Source: Burkholderiales bacterium PBB6 (GTDB taxonomy: Bacteria; Pseudomonadota; Gammaproteobacteria; Burkholderiales; Burkholderiaceae_C). Taken from it: DNA of 64,000 bases. The stretch spans positions 434,001 to 498,000 of the forward strand of contig NKIH01000001.1 in the NCBI GenBank assembly GCA_002255925.1, given 5' to 3'. This document shows positions 1-8,329 of this stretch, piece by piece. Numbering within the stretch: position 1 is the first letter of the stretch; each line of letters starts with the position of its first letter. Below the pieces are notes generated by a model. It did not search any database. It was not told the origin of the DNA and saw nothing but the letters and a program-made list of their open reading frames with translations. The translations under genes were made by a program, and so were the position numbers.

Positions 1-418
1 CCATCACGGCGGTCGACGGCCCGCCCTCGATCGGACCGAACAGCGCGAACACGCCGTCTGCCACCAGCTGCCGGGCATTGGCCTCGGCTTCCGCGGGCTT
101 GGCATGGTCGTCCATCACCTTGATCTGCAAGCGCCGCCCCGCCACGCCGCCCGTGGCGTTGATCTGCTGCGCTGCGGCTTCGATGCCCTGGCGAATGGCC
201 ACCGCGTAATCGTTCTTGGCGTTCTCCAGCGAGATCGTCTGCCCGAGCAGGATCTGCGTCGGCGTGATGCCGGCCGTGGGGTTGGCGGCGGGCGCCGGTG
301 TGGAGGGACTCGCTGGCTGGGCCAGTGCCATCTGCCACGGGGTGCTGGCGGCCAGCCCGACCGCCGCGCCACCCGTCAGTTGAAGATACCGGCGGCGAGT
401 GGGGGAGGGTGCAGTCAT
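1..418 (-). CDS. Branched-chain amino-acid ABC transporter substrate-binding protein, N-terminal part (truncated by window edge)
   Basis: Translated from the ATG at 418 the protein opens with a twin-arginine-type export signal (T-R-R-R-Y-L-Q-L, then a hydrophobic stretch ending ALA-Q). A Peripla_BP_6 / LivK-like fold follows: ILLGQTISLENAKNDYAVAIR, then INATGGVAGRRLQIKVMDDH and ARQLVADGVFALFGPIEGG. This is the usual start of a periplasmic receptor for branched-chain amino acids or related small acids. About 139 residues are visible; the rest and any permease or ATPase genes lie outside the window. It is transcribed divergently from the M20 peptidase, 73 bp away. The ligand cannot be told from the sequence. 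Confidence 0.85.
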   Translation of the reverse strand, partial: MTAPSPTRRRYLQLTGGAAVGLAASTPWQMALAQPASPSTPAPAANPTAGITPTQILLGQTISLENAKNDYAVAIRQGIEAAAQQINATGGVAGRRLQIKVMDDHAKPAEAEANARQLVADGVFALFGPIEGGPSTAVM

Positions 419-491
419 CAACCCAGCATACGTCAGCCTCAAACCGTCGCACAATCTGTGGTGTTTACCGACACCGAGGACACCTTGCATC

Positions 492-1958
492 ATGAATGCA
501 CCTGACACCCTGGCCGCGCTCGATCCGGCACAACTGCATCGATTCGTGGACGACGCCTGGCGCGAACGCATCGTGCCCAGCCTCATCGACTACATCGGCG
601 TGCCCGCCAAGAGCCCGATGTTCGACCCCGACTGGGAGAAGAACGGTCTGATCGACAAGGTGGTGCGTGACGCCGCCGACTGGGTGCTCTCCCGCAAGGT
701 GCCGGGCCTGACGCTGGAAGTCATCCGCCAGGAAGGCCGCACGCCGGTCATCTTCTTTGAAGTGGCCGCCACCAAGCCGGCCAGCACGCAGACCGTGCTG
801 ATGTACGGCCACCTCGACAAACAACCGGAATTCAGCGGCTGGCGCTCGGACCTCGGACCCTGGACGCCGAAGATCGAGGACGGCAAGCTCTATGGCCGCG
901 GTGGCGCCGATGACGGTTATGCCGTGTACGCCGCCATCAGCGCCGTGGAGGCCCTGAAGGCGCAGAACGTGCCGCACCCGCGCATCGTCGGCCTGATCGA
1001 GTCCTGCGAGGAATCCGGCTCGTATGACCTGCTGCCCTACCTCGACCTGCTGCGCCCGCGTTTGGGTGAAGTCAGCCTCGTGGTGTGTCTGGATTCGGGC
1101 GCCGGCAACTACGACCAGCTCTGGCTGACGACCTCGCTGCGCGGCAACATCACCGGCACGCTGAAGGTGGAGATCCTGACCGAGGGCATTCACTCGGGTG
1201 ATGCCAGCGGCCTGGTGCCGTCGAGCTTTCGCATCATGCGCATGGTGCTCGACCGCCTGGAAGATTCGAAGACCGGCCGACTGCTGCCGGAGGCTTTCCA
1301 CTGCGAAGTGCCGTCCGAGCGCGTGGCCCAGGCCCGCGCCACTGCGCACATCCTGGGTGACGAGGTGTGGAAGCGTTACCCCTGGGCCTGTGGCGCCGAC
1401 GGCGCTTTCGCACTGGCCACCGACACCGACCCGGTGGAGGCGCTGCTCAACCGCACCTGGCGTCCGACGCTGTCGGTGACGGGTGTGGACGGCATGCCTT
1501 CGCTGCAGAACGCCGGCAATGTGCTGCGCCCGTTCACGGCCTTCAAGCTGAGCCTGCGCCTGCCGCCGCTGGTGGAAGGCCACACGGCCGCGGTGCAACT
1601 CAAGGCGCTGCTGGAAGACAACGCGCCCTACAACGCCAAGGTCACCTTCCACCCGGACGGCCGCATGAACGACTGGGGCGCCACGGGCTGGAATGCGCCG
1701 ACGCTGGCGCCGTGGCTGGAGGCCGCGATGGACACCGCGTCACGCCGGCACTTCGGTGCGCCGCTGGGCTACATCGGCCAGGGCGGCACGATTCCGCTGA
1801 TGAACCTGCTGCAACAAGGCTTCCCGATGGCCCAGATGATGGTCTGCGGCGTGCTCGGCCCGAAAAGCAACGCGCACGGCCCGAACGAGTTCCTGCACAT
1901 CGGCTACGGCACCCGCCTGACGTCGGCGGTGGCCGAGGTGATTGCCGCGCACCCTTGA
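492..1958 (+). CDS. M20 family metallopeptidase (dipeptidase-like)
   Basis: A 488-residue cytosolic zinc peptidase of the M20/M28 clan. Metal-ligand motifs stand in the expected order: GHLDKQPE (His and catalytic Asp), GRGGADDGYA (bridging Asp) and ESCEESGS (general-base Glu plus metal Glu). A dimerisation lid and a C-terminal GQGGTIPLM...HGPNE segment follow. The ATG at 492 is preferred over the GTG at 399, because the upstream frame runs into the divergent gene and lacks family similarity. It stands alone and ends just before a strong terminator. The family hydrolyses di- and tripeptides or N-acyl amino acids; the exact substrate is not evident. Confidence 0.9.
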   Translation: MNAPDTLAALDPAQLHRFVDDAWRERIVPSLIDYIGVPAKSPMFDPDWEKNGLIDKVVRDAADWVLSRKVPGLTLEVIRQEGRTPVIFFEVAATKPASTQTVLMYGHLDKQPEFSGWRSDLGPWTPKIEDGKLYGRGGADDGYAVYAAISAVEALKAQNVPHPRIVGLIESCEESGSYDLLPYLDLLRPRLGEVSLVVCLDSGAGNYDQLWLTTSLRGNITGTLKVEILTEGIHSGDASGLVPSSFRIMRMVLDRLEDSKTGRLLPEAFHCEVPSERVAQARATAHILGDEVWKRYPWACGADGAFALATDTDPVEALLNRTWRPTLSVTGVDGMPSLQNAGNVLRPFTAFKLSLRLPPLVEGHTAAVQLKALLEDNAPYNAKVTFHPDGRMNDWGATGWNAPTLAPWLEAAMDTASRRHFGAPLGYIGQGGTIPLMNLLQQGFPMAQMMVCGVLGPKSNAHGPNEFLHIGYGTRLTSAVAEVIAAHP

Positions 1959-1996
1959 GGTGATCCGGCGTTCAGCGTTTCGGCACTGAGGCAAGC

Positions 1997-2027
1997 AAAA
2001 AGGCCCGCAGCAAGCGGGCCTTTTTTG
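1997..2027 (+). terminator. Rho-independent terminator of the M20 peptidase gene
   Basis: GGCCCGC, a short AGCAA loop and GCGGGCC are flanked by an A-run on the left and TTTTTT on the right. It therefore reads as a bidirectional terminator between the M20 gene (+) and the DUF4148 pair (-). Confidence 0.85.
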
Positions 2028-2089
2028 TCTGCGACGGGCGCAGGGCGTGTGGTCAGCGTGGCCTGGGCTGGCCCTGGCCACGCGCTGGA

Positions 2090-2404
2090 TCAGTAGGCTT
2101 GAGCCAGGCCGTTGGCGGTGCGGCTGGCCGGTGCCACTTGCACGAAGCCGTCGGTGTCGAACGGGTTGTTCTGGCCAGAAGCGCGGGCGGCCAGGAATTC
2201 GGCGCGCACTTGTTCGCGGGTCAGACCGGCGGCAGCGACCTTGGCAGCACCTTCACGCACGGCGGCGACAGCCGGGTTGGCGGTGGCAGCCACCACATCA
2301 GCGCGCTGGAAAGCAGCGGGGATGGCTTCAGGAGCCGATTGGGCCGAGGCAGCGTTGGCGGCGATGAGGGCGATGGCGGCGAAGGCAACTTGGAAGCGGT
2401 TCAT
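2090..2404 (-). CDS. DUF4148-family small secreted protein (paralogue 1)
   Basis: A 104-residue protein with a Sec signal peptide (MNRFQVAFAAIALIAANAASA|Q). A short mature domain contains LTREQVRAEFLAARASGQ and NPFDTDGF, matching the TR-x-QVRAEL core of DUF4148 proteins common in Burkholderiales. Function is unknown; it is predicted periplasmic or secreted. The start at 2404 is supported by an AAAGAGAA purine stretch just upstream, so the longer upstream frame is rejected. Its C-terminus (VQVAPASRTANGLAQAY) differs from the three paralogues here, which end LPA-x-PVSRTATGLAQAK. It lies downstream of paralogue 2 in the same direction. Confidence 0.85.
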   Translation of the reverse strand: MNRFQVAFAAIALIAANAASAQSAPEAIPAAFQRADVVAATANPAVAAVREGAAKVAAAGLTREQVRAEFLAARASGQNNPFDTDGFVQVAPASRTANGLAQAY

Positions 2405-2470
2405 GATGTTTTCTCTTTCGGGTTCGGTGGGGATGTTTGTGTTCAGCAATTCAGTGCTGGATTACTTGGC

Positions 2471-2785
2471 TTACTTGGCCTGAGCCAGGCCGGTGGCCGT
2501 GCGGCTGACCGGGGTGGCAGGCAGGAAGCCGTCGGTGTCGAACGGGTTGTTCTGGCCAGAAGCGCGGGCGGCCAGGAATTCGGCGCGCACTTGTTCGCGG
2601 GTCAAGCCGGCAGCGGCGACCTTGGCGGCACCTTCACGCACAGCGGCGACATGGGCATTGGCCGGGGCGGAAACAACATCGGCGCGCTGGAAAGCAGCGG
2701 GGATGGCTTCAGGAGCCGATTGGGCCGAGGCAGCGTTGGCGGCGGCGAGGGCGATGGCGGCGAAAGCAACTTGGAAGCGGGTCAT
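2471..2785 (-). CDS. DUF4148-family small secreted protein (paralogue 2)
   Basis: A 104-residue paralogue starting MTRFQVAFAAIALAAANAASA, a clear signal peptide. The mature part shares LTREQVRAEF and NPFDTDGF. The start at 2785 has an AAGGA Shine-Dalgarno about eight bases upstream. It is the promoter-proximal member of the left pair; the promoter is expected in the AT-rich 2880-2970 region shared divergently with the efflux operon. Role unknown. It is almost identical to the gene at 8330-8644. Confidence 0.85.
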   Translation of the reverse strand: MTRFQVAFAAIALAAANAASAQSAPEAIPAAFQRADVVSAPANAHVAAVREGAAKVAAAGLTREQVRAEFLAARASGQNNPFDTDGFLPATPVSRTATGLAQAK

Positions 2786-2907
2786 GATGAGGTCCTTGAG
2801 GTTGAGGTCAAACGGTGCCAGGCACGGCGGTGAGCACTTACTGAGTCGCTCCGTCTTGTCCAGCCTCGGTGAGTCGTTGTTTTGTGTTCGGCTCATCGAT
2901 GTAGTGA

Positions 2908-2966
2908 ACTGTACAGATTGCTGTTTGATGAATAAACAGTCTGAAAATAAATTTACTGTTGATAAT
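2908..2966. promoter_or_regulatory. AT-rich divergent promoter with repeated ACTGT/ACAGT half-sites
   Basis: In an otherwise GC-rich window this island holds CTGTACAG (2909-2916), an inverted repeat CTGTTT-N7-AAACAG (2921-2939) and a second one, AACAGT...ACTGTT (2935-2960). A -10-like GATAAT follows at 2961-2966, reading toward the efflux operon. Five half-sites related to ACTGT within 60 bp look like an operator for a dimeric repressor. No regulator gene is adjacent; the nearest is the LysR gene at 8997. Confidence 0.45.
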
Positions 2967-3044
2967 TTGAAAACAAGCCTTTGGTGCAGCTGCCGCGCGC
3001 ATTTCCTGTCCTCCACCAGCCAGCCGTCTGCTTACACTCGGTGC

Positions 3045-4460
3045 ATGAGATGGCAAACCCTTCTGCAGCAGGCCTTCGCAGGCGTGCTTCTCTGTGCCGG
3101 GGTGCAGGCCCATGCACAACTGGCGGTCGATGTGGGCGAAGCGATGAAGCTCGCCGCCGAGGCATCGGGTTCCGTGCGTGGCGCGCAGCTCGACGCCCAG
3201 GCCCGGGGGCTTCAGGCTGAAGCCCTGGACCGCCTCGGCGGCCCGTCGCTCAGCCTCACCGGTTTTGCCGGCCGCGTGTCCACGTCCATCAACCTGGATT
3301 TGTCGAACGTGGCCGCGGCCGCCAACCCGAGCCTGGGCATGCTCGACGCCGCCTTGCCCGGCGCGCCCATCCCCACCATCCCGAACGCCTACACCACCGA
3401 CCGCATCGTCAACCTGGTTTCGGCCGGCTTGGGCTCGGTCTGGCCGATCTACACCGGTGGCCGGGTCGAGGCCCTGCAGGGGTTGGCCAGAGGCCGTGCG
3501 CGTGAGGCGCAGGCCGAGCAGCAGGACGCCGAAGACAAGCTCGCCACCCTGGTGGCCCAGCGTTATTTCACGGTGCAGCTGGCGCGCCAGGCGCTGGCCT
3601 TGCGCAGTGATGCGGTCATCGGCATCGGCGCCCATCAGCAAAGTGCGCTGAAGCTGGAGCAGGCCGGGTTGATCGCCCGCGCTGAGCGTTTGCGTGCCGA
3701 TGTGGCCCTCGACAACGCCCGCCGCGACGAAGCCCGGGCCCGCAGCGATCTGCAGCTGGCCGAGGTGGCGCTGCAGCGTCTGCTGCGCACCGATGCGCCG
3801 GTGCAAGCCACCACGCCGCTGTTCGTGCACAGCCAGGGTGTCGGGCCCTTGGCCAGTTTCATCGACACCGGCATGTCGCGCCACCCGGCTTGGCAGAAGC
3901 TGGCCGCCAAGCGCGACCAGGCGGATGAGTCCTACCGCCTGCAAGGCACCGAGCTGGCGCCCAATGTCGTGGCGCTGGCCAACGTCAACCTGAACCGCAG
4001 CAACGACAAGACGGTGCAGCCGAACTGGCAGGTGGGCGTGCACATGAGCCTGCCGCTGGTCAGCCGCATCGACCACGACAAGATGCGTGACGCCGCCCGC
4101 CTGCAGCAGCAGCGCGTGGAGGTGAGCGCCGAGCAGGCCGGCCGTGACATTCCGACGCTGGTGGAAGCGCAATGGCGCGCCCTGGAAAACGCCCGCGCGC
4201 AGTACGTGAGCGGGGGCTCGGCGGTGGAGCTGGCGACCGAACACTTGCGTCTGCAGCAGGTGTCGTTTGCCCAGAGCCAGGCCACCTCCATCGACGTGAC
4301 CGACGCGCAACTCGGCCTGTCCAGATCGAAGATCGAACGCCTGCAGGCGGCGCACGATTACGTGATGGCGCTGGCGCGGCTGCTGGAGGCCTCCGGCCAG
4401 CCGCAGCGCCTGCCCGAGCTGGCCGCCAGCGCCGACATTCGCCTGCCGCTGCAGCCTTGA
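3045..4460 (+). CDS. TolC-like outer-membrane efflux protein
   Basis: A 471-residue outer-membrane factor with signal peptide MRWQTLLQQAFAGVLLCAGVQAHA. Two repeated, Ala/Gln/Arg-rich coiled-coil halves follow, typical of the OEP (PF02321) fold: AQQDAEDKLATLVAQRYFTV in the first and QLGLSRSKIERLQAAHDYV in the second. It would form the trimeric exit duct of the tripartite pump encoded by the next three genes. The upstream in-frame extension is antisense to the DUF4148 gene, so the ATG at 3045 is chosen. The gap to the adaptor gene is 33 bp, consistent with one operon. Transported substrate unknown. Confidence 0.9.
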   Translation: MRWQTLLQQAFAGVLLCAGVQAHAQLAVDVGEAMKLAAEASGSVRGAQLDAQARGLQAEALDRLGGPSLSLTGFAGRVSTSINLDLSNVAAAANPSLGMLDAALPGAPIPTIPNAYTTDRIVNLVSAGLGSVWPIYTGGRVEALQGLARGRAREAQAEQQDAEDKLATLVAQRYFTVQLARQALALRSDAVIGIGAHQQSALKLEQAGLIARAERLRADVALDNARRDEARARSDLQLAEVALQRLLRTDAPVQATTPLFVHSQGVGPLASFIDTGMSRHPAWQKLAAKRDQADESYRLQGTELAPNVVALANVNLNRSNDKTVQPNWQVGVHMSLPLVSRIDHDKMRDAARLQQQRVEVSAEQAGRDIPTLVEAQWRALENARAQYVSGGSAVELATEHLRLQQVSFAQSQATSIDVTDAQLGLSRSKIERLQAAHDYVMALARLLEASGQPQRLPELAASADIRLPLQP

Positions 4461-4493
4461 ATCATCACGCGACCGCCGCCCCCCAACACACCC

Positions 4494-5480
4494 ATGAGCA
4501 CCTCCAACATCTCACCGCGCTCTTTTGTGCTGCCCGTCGTCGGGCTGCTGGTTCTTGGCGGCCTGGGCTGGGGCCTGAAAAAAGCCTTCGAGCCCCAGGT
4601 GCTGCCGCTGCAGGGCCAGATCGACGCGCAGGAAATCAATGTCTCGTCCAAGGTGCCGGGCCGCGTGGGTGCGCTGAAGGTAAGCCTCGGGCAATCGGTG
4701 AAGGCCGGTGACGTGATCTTCGAGCTCGACAGCCCCGAGGTCAGTGCCAAGGTGGCGCAGGCGCAAGCTGCGCAAGAGGCGGCCCAGGCCGTGGCCAACA
4801 AGGCCAGCCATGGCGCCCGGCCCGAGGAAATCCAGATGGCCCGGTCCAACTGGGAGCGGGCACAAACCGCTGAGCGCATGGCGCGCACAACGCTGGACCG
4901 CGTGCAGGTGATGGCCGATCAAGGTGTGCTGGCGCGGCAGAAACGCGACGAGGCCGAGGCCCAGTGGCGCGCGGCGCAGCAGCAATCCCAGGCCGCGCAG
5001 GCGCAGTTCCAGATGGCCAGCGCCGGCGCGCGCACGGAAGACAAGCAGGCCGCGTCGGCCCAGGCCCGACAGGTGGCCGGTGTGGTGACGGAGGCCCAGG
5101 TGGCGCTGGCCGAAACCCGGGTGCATGCGCCTGCGGCCGGCGAAGTGGCCAAGATCCAGATCCAGCCGGGCGAGCTGGCGCCGCAGGGGTTTCCGGTGGT
5201 CACGCTGGTGAACCTGAGCGATGCCTGGGCGGTGGTGGCGGTGCGTGAAGACCGCCTGGCCGCCTTTGCCGTGGGCAGCCAGCACGAGGCCGAATTGCCC
5301 GCCCTGGGCAAGCAGCAGCGCTTCACCGTGAGCTCGGTGGCGGTCATGCCGGATTTCGCCACCTGGCGGGCGGCCCGCCCTGGTGGCACCGATCTGCGCA
5401 CGTTCGAAGTGCGGCTGCGTCCGGTGGCGCCCGTGCCGGGTTTGCGCCCGGGCATGAGCGTGCTCTTCGCCGCCCCTTGA
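4494..5480 (+). CDS. HlyD/YbhG-family periplasmic adaptor (membrane fusion protein)
   Basis: A 328-residue adaptor with one N-terminal membrane anchor (about residues 9-28). It has a biotinyl-lipoyl-like half (VSSKVPGRVGALKVSLGQSV), a long Ala/Gln/Glu-rich coiled-coil hairpin (about 85-200), the returning lipoyl half (VHAPAAGEV) and a beta-barrel ending GLRPGMSVLF. It bridges the ABC-2 permeases in the inner membrane to the TolC-like duct. It sits second in the operon, 13 bp before the first permease. Confidence 0.9.
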   Translation: MSTSNISPRSFVLPVVGLLVLGGLGWGLKKAFEPQVLPLQGQIDAQEINVSSKVPGRVGALKVSLGQSVKAGDVIFELDSPEVSAKVAQAQAAQEAAQAVANKASHGARPEEIQMARSNWERAQTAERMARTTLDRVQVMADQGVLARQKRDEAEAQWRAAQQQSQAAQAQFQMASAGARTEDKQAASAQARQVAGVVTEAQVALAETRVHAPAAGEVAKIQIQPGELAPQGFPVVTLVNLSDAWAVVAVREDRLAAFAVGSQHEAELPALGKQQRFTVSSVAVMPDFATWRAARPGGTDLRTFEVRLRPVAPVPGLRPGMSVLFAAP

Positions 5481-5493
5481 AGCGCCACGCCGC

Positions 5494-6690
5494 GTGATGC
5501 TGGAGCCCACGAGCGAGACCGCAGCTGGCTGGCGGGCCGCGCTGGCCCGCGAAAGCCGCTGGCTGCGCGCCAGCCCCTGGGACATGGCGATGCTCACGCT
5601 CATCCCGTGGGCGGTGTGCGCGCTGGTGGTGTGGATCTTTTCTGTCGGTGTGCCGCGGGACCTGCCCATCGTCGTGATCGACCAGGACCAGTCGGCCTTG
5701 TCGCGGCAGATGGACCGCTTTCTTGAAGCCTCACCGGGCATCAGCGTGGTGGCGCATGTGGCCAGCTGGGAAGAGGCGCTGAGCCTGCTGCGCCAGCGAC
5801 AGGCGTTTGGCGTGGTGATCTTTCCGGCGCAACTGCAGACCCAGGTGCTGGGTGGCCGGGCCGCTACCGTGCAATGGTTCTACAACGGGCAGTTCCAGTC
5901 GCATGTCGGCGGTTTGTCGCGCGATGTACGCGCGGTGGTCAGCACCCTGTCCGCGGGCATCGAGTTGAGTGCGCGTGAAAAGCGCGGCGCCGCCCCGGTG
6001 CTGGCCAAGGCGCAGTTCGAGCCGATCCGCATGAAGCTGGTCACCTTGTTCAACGAGTCGGCGAGTTACGAGTTTTTCCTGACCCTGGCCCTGCTGCCGG
6101 CGGTGATGCAGATCTTCATCACCCTGGCCGCCGTCACGGCCATCGGCCGGGAGCTGAAGACCGGCAGCGTGCCCGAGTGGCTCGCCACGGCGGGCGGGCG
6201 CTGGCACGTGGCTCTTGCCACCAAGCTGGCCTGGCCGGCGCTGGCCTTTGGCGTGATGGCGCTGGCTTTTGTGCTGGTGATGGCCGGGGTGCGCGGCTGG
6301 GCCATCGCCGACGCACCCTTCATGGTGCTGGCGGGGTTGGGCTTGCTGGTGGCCGCGCAGCTGGCGCTGGGCGTGTTCCTGATCGGCGTGACGCTGGCGC
6401 TGCGCAACGGCTTGTCGGCCGCGGGCTTCATCACCGCACCGGCCTTTGCCTTTGCCGGGCAGGGCTTTCCGTTGCAGTCGATGCCGGTGCTGGCGCGCGC
6501 CTGGGCCGAGGTGTTGCCGCTGACCCATTACCTGCAGTTGCAGAGCCGCCATTGGGTGGCCGGTGCCCCGGCCCGCTACGGGGTACCTGACCTGCTGACG
6601 CTGGCCGCCATGACCCTGGGCTTCGGCCTGCTCGGCGCCTGGCTGCTGCGTCGACGCGCCCTGGCGCCGAGTGCCTGGGGGCGGTCATGA
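5494..6690 (+). CDS. ABC-2 type transporter permease (first of two)
   Basis: A 398-residue ABC2_membrane_3 protein. An N-terminal transmembrane helix (about 32-50) is followed by a large periplasmic domain opening LPIVVIDQDQSALSRQM, then about five C-terminal transmembrane helices including LTLALLPAVMQIFITLAAVTAI. Either GTG 5494 or ATG 5497 may be the start. It overlaps the second permease by 4 bp (ATGA), so translation is coupled. Relatives such as YbhS/YbhR work with an ATP-binding subunit, which is not encoded in this operon. Substrate unknown. Confidence 0.88.
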   Translation: MMLEPTSETAAGWRAALARESRWLRASPWDMAMLTLIPWAVCALVVWIFSVGVPRDLPIVVIDQDQSALSRQMDRFLEASPGISVVAHVASWEEALSLLRQRQAFGVVIFPAQLQTQVLGGRAATVQWFYNGQFQSHVGGLSRDVRAVVSTLSAGIELSAREKRGAAPVLAKAQFEPIRMKLVTLFNESASYEFFLTLALLPAVMQIFITLAAVTAIGRELKTGSVPEWLATAGGRWHVALATKLAWPALAFGVMALAFVLVMAGVRGWAIADAPFMVLAGLGLLVAAQLALGVFLIGVTLALRNGLSAAGFITAPAFAFAGQGFPLQSMPVLARAWAEVLPLTHYLQLQSRHWVAGAPARYGVPDLLTLAAMTLGFGLLGAWLLRRRALAPSAWGRS

Positions 6691-7817
6691 AGGCGATCTG
6701 GCAAGCTTTTGTGGCCAGTTGGTGTGCATTGCTGGCTGATGCCGGCGTGATGTTGCTGTTGTTTGGCGGTGGGGTGGTCTACGCCTTCTTCTATCCGCTG
6801 CCCTATGCGCACGAGTCTGTGCAGCGCGTGCCGGTGGCGGTGGTGGATCAGGACCGCAGTGCCTTGTCGCGCCAACTGGTGCGCTACCTTGATGCGCATC
6901 CGGCCCTGCAGGTGGTGCAGGTCACGCCGGATGTGGCCCCTGCCCAGGACCTGCTCTGGCGCAATGAAGCGGGCGGCGTGCTGATCATTCCGGCCGGCAT
7001 GAATGCGCGGGTGCTGTCGGGCAAGGTGGCTGAAGTGGAACTGGTCGGCCACGGCGCCTACCTGATGCTGAACAAAGCCGCGCTGGGTGGCTTGGCGGAA
7101 GTGGTGGGCACGGTGTCCGCCGGCATCGAGCTCAAGCGACTGGCGGCGAGTACATCCTCGTCAGTGCAGGCGGCGGCACAGCGGCAACCACTCGGTCTGA
7201 ACAGCGTGCCCTTGTTCAATGTGCGGGAGGGTTACGGCGCCTACCTCGTGCCCGGCGTGGCCGTCATCATCATCCAGCAGACCTTGCTGATGGCCGTGGC
7301 CATGTTGATGGGCACCTGGGCTGAGCGCGGGCGCGTGCCGGTGCCTGCCACGCCAGCCGGCTGGTGCGGCCTGTGGCTGACCTGCACCAGCGCCGCACTG
7401 CTGAATTGCGCCTGGTGGTTCGGCTTCGTGCTGTGGGTGCAAGACTATCCGCGCGGTGGCAATGCCGCCGGCCTGGCGGTGTTTGCGGTGGTCTTCTCGA
7501 TGTGCGCCGCCGCCTTGGCCGTGCTGCTGGGGGCCTGGTTCCGCAGTCGCGAGCGCAGCGTGCAGTTGATGCTCGGTCTGGCTGTGCCGATCTTGTTCGT
7601 GGCGGGTTTGTCGTGGCCTTCCCAGGCCTTGCCGCCGCTGCTGGCCGCCGTGCGCTGGGTCTTGCCGTCCACCGCAGGCGTTCAGGGCTTTGTGGCGCTG
7701 AACCAGTTGGGCGCCAGCTCGCACGACATGGCGCCGGAGTTGCTGGCGCTGACCGTTAGCGGCGTGCTGTTCGCTGCGCTGGGTTGCTGGCGCTGGTGTC
7801 GACCGCGCGCCGCCTGA
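6687..7817 (+). CDS. ABC-2 type transporter permease (second of two)
   Basis: A 376-residue paralogue of the preceding permease with the same plan: an N-terminal helix, a periplasmic domain with VAVVDQDRSALSRQLVRYLD, and a C-terminal bundle beginning VPGVAVIIIQQTLLMAVAML. The two would form a heterodimer with the adaptor. It is the last gene of the operon and is followed by a terminator. No nucleotide-binding domain (Walker A or ABC signature) is found in this operon. Confidence 0.88.
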   Translation: MKAIWQAFVASWCALLADAGVMLLLFGGGVVYAFFYPLPYAHESVQRVPVAVVDQDRSALSRQLVRYLDAHPALQVVQVTPDVAPAQDLLWRNEAGGVLIIPAGMNARVLSGKVAEVELVGHGAYLMLNKAALGGLAEVVGTVSAGIELKRLAASTSSSVQAAAQRQPLGLNSVPLFNVREGYGAYLVPGVAVIIIQQTLLMAVAMLMGTWAERGRVPVPATPAGWCGLWLTCTSAALLNCAWWFGFVLWVQDYPRGGNAAGLAVFAVVFSMCAAALAVLLGAWFRSRERSVQLMLGLAVPILFVAGLSWPSQALPPLLAAVRWVLPSTAGVQGFVALNQLGASSHDMAPELLALTVSGVLFAALGCWRWCRPRAA

Positions 7818-7852
7818 ACATCCATCGGCATCGCGCCCCGCCCTGAAATGCA

Positions 7853-7880
7853 CAAGGCCCGCACGCAGCGGGCCTTGTTG
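7853..7880. terminator. Terminator after the efflux operon
   Basis: CAAGGCCCGC, an ACGCA loop and GCGGGCCTTG are followed by TTGTTG, a GC-rich 10-bp stem right after the last permease gene. A second hairpin, CGGGGC-CTTAA-GCCCCG, lies at 7888-7904 and may serve the convergent DUF4148 genes on the other strand. Confidence 0.7.
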
Positions 7881-7949
7881 TTGGTGCCGGGGCCTTAAGC
7901 CCCGAACCTGGCAAGCCGAATGTTGGCCCGGCTGACCGTACTTGCTGAC

Positions 7950-8264
7950 TTACTTGGCTTGGGCCAGGCCGGTGGCAGTGCGGCTGACCGGAGCAGCAGG
8001 CAGGAAGCCGTCGGTGTCGAACGGGTTGTTCTGGCCGGAAGCGCGGGCGGCCAAGAACTCGGCGCGCACTTGTTCGCGGGTCAGGCCAGTGGCTGCCACC
8101 TTGGCGGCGCCTTCACGCACGGCGGCGACATCGGCGTTGGCCGGAGCGGCGACCACATCAGCGCGCTGGAAAGCAGCGGGGATGGCGTCAGGTGCCGATT
8201 GGGCCGAAGCGGCGTTGGCGGCGATGAGGGCGATGGCGGCGAAGGCAACTTGGAAGCGGTTCAT
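7950..8264 (-). CDS. DUF4148-family small secreted protein (paralogue 3)
   Basis: A 104-residue protein with signal peptide MNRFQVAFAAIALIAANAASA and the family core LTREQVRAEF...NPFDTDGF. The leader before the start (AAAGAGAAAACATC) matches that of paralogue 1 almost base for base. It ends in LAQAK, unlike paralogue 1. Function unknown; predicted exported. It is second gene of the right-hand pair. Confidence 0.85.
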   Translation of the reverse strand: MNRFQVAFAAIALIAANAASAQSAPDAIPAAFQRADVVAAPANADVAAVREGAAKVAATGLTREQVRAEFLAARASGQNNPFDTDGFLPAAPVSRTATGLAQAK

Positions 8265-8329
8265 GATGTTTTCTCTTTCGGGTTCGGTGGGGATGTTTGG
8301 GTCAGCAGTTCAGTGCTGGATTGCTTGGC

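Larger units (their letters stand above)
2087..2908. repeat. Left copy of ~820 bp direct repeat carrying two DUF4148 genes
   Basis: This stretch aligns collinearly with 7947-8767, with an offset of 5859-5860 bp and only a single 1-bp indel noticed between the two genes. It covers both DUF4148 coding regions, the intergenic leader and about 120 bp upstream of the second gene. Similarity stops abruptly inside the promoter region just after GTGAACT (2905-2911). The two copies lie in the same orientation and flank the efflux operon. Confidence 0.85.

Noticed and set aside
465-1652. 395-codon minus-strand open frame inside the M20 peptidase gene
   Set aside because: Shadow of a well-conserved plus-strand enzyme; His/Arg/Gln-rich with no family motif.
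2099-2833. Long plus-strand open frames over the left DUF4148 pair (and 7920-8779 over the right pair)
   Set aside because: They are exact antisense of the DUF4148 genes. The signal peptides, ribosome-binding sites and family motifs are on the minus strand, and open antisense frames are expected from the codon bias.
7888-7904. CGGGGC-CTTAA-GCCCCG palindrome as an attachment site or operator
   Set aside because: It lies between two convergent transcription units next to another hairpin, so a terminator is the simpler reading.
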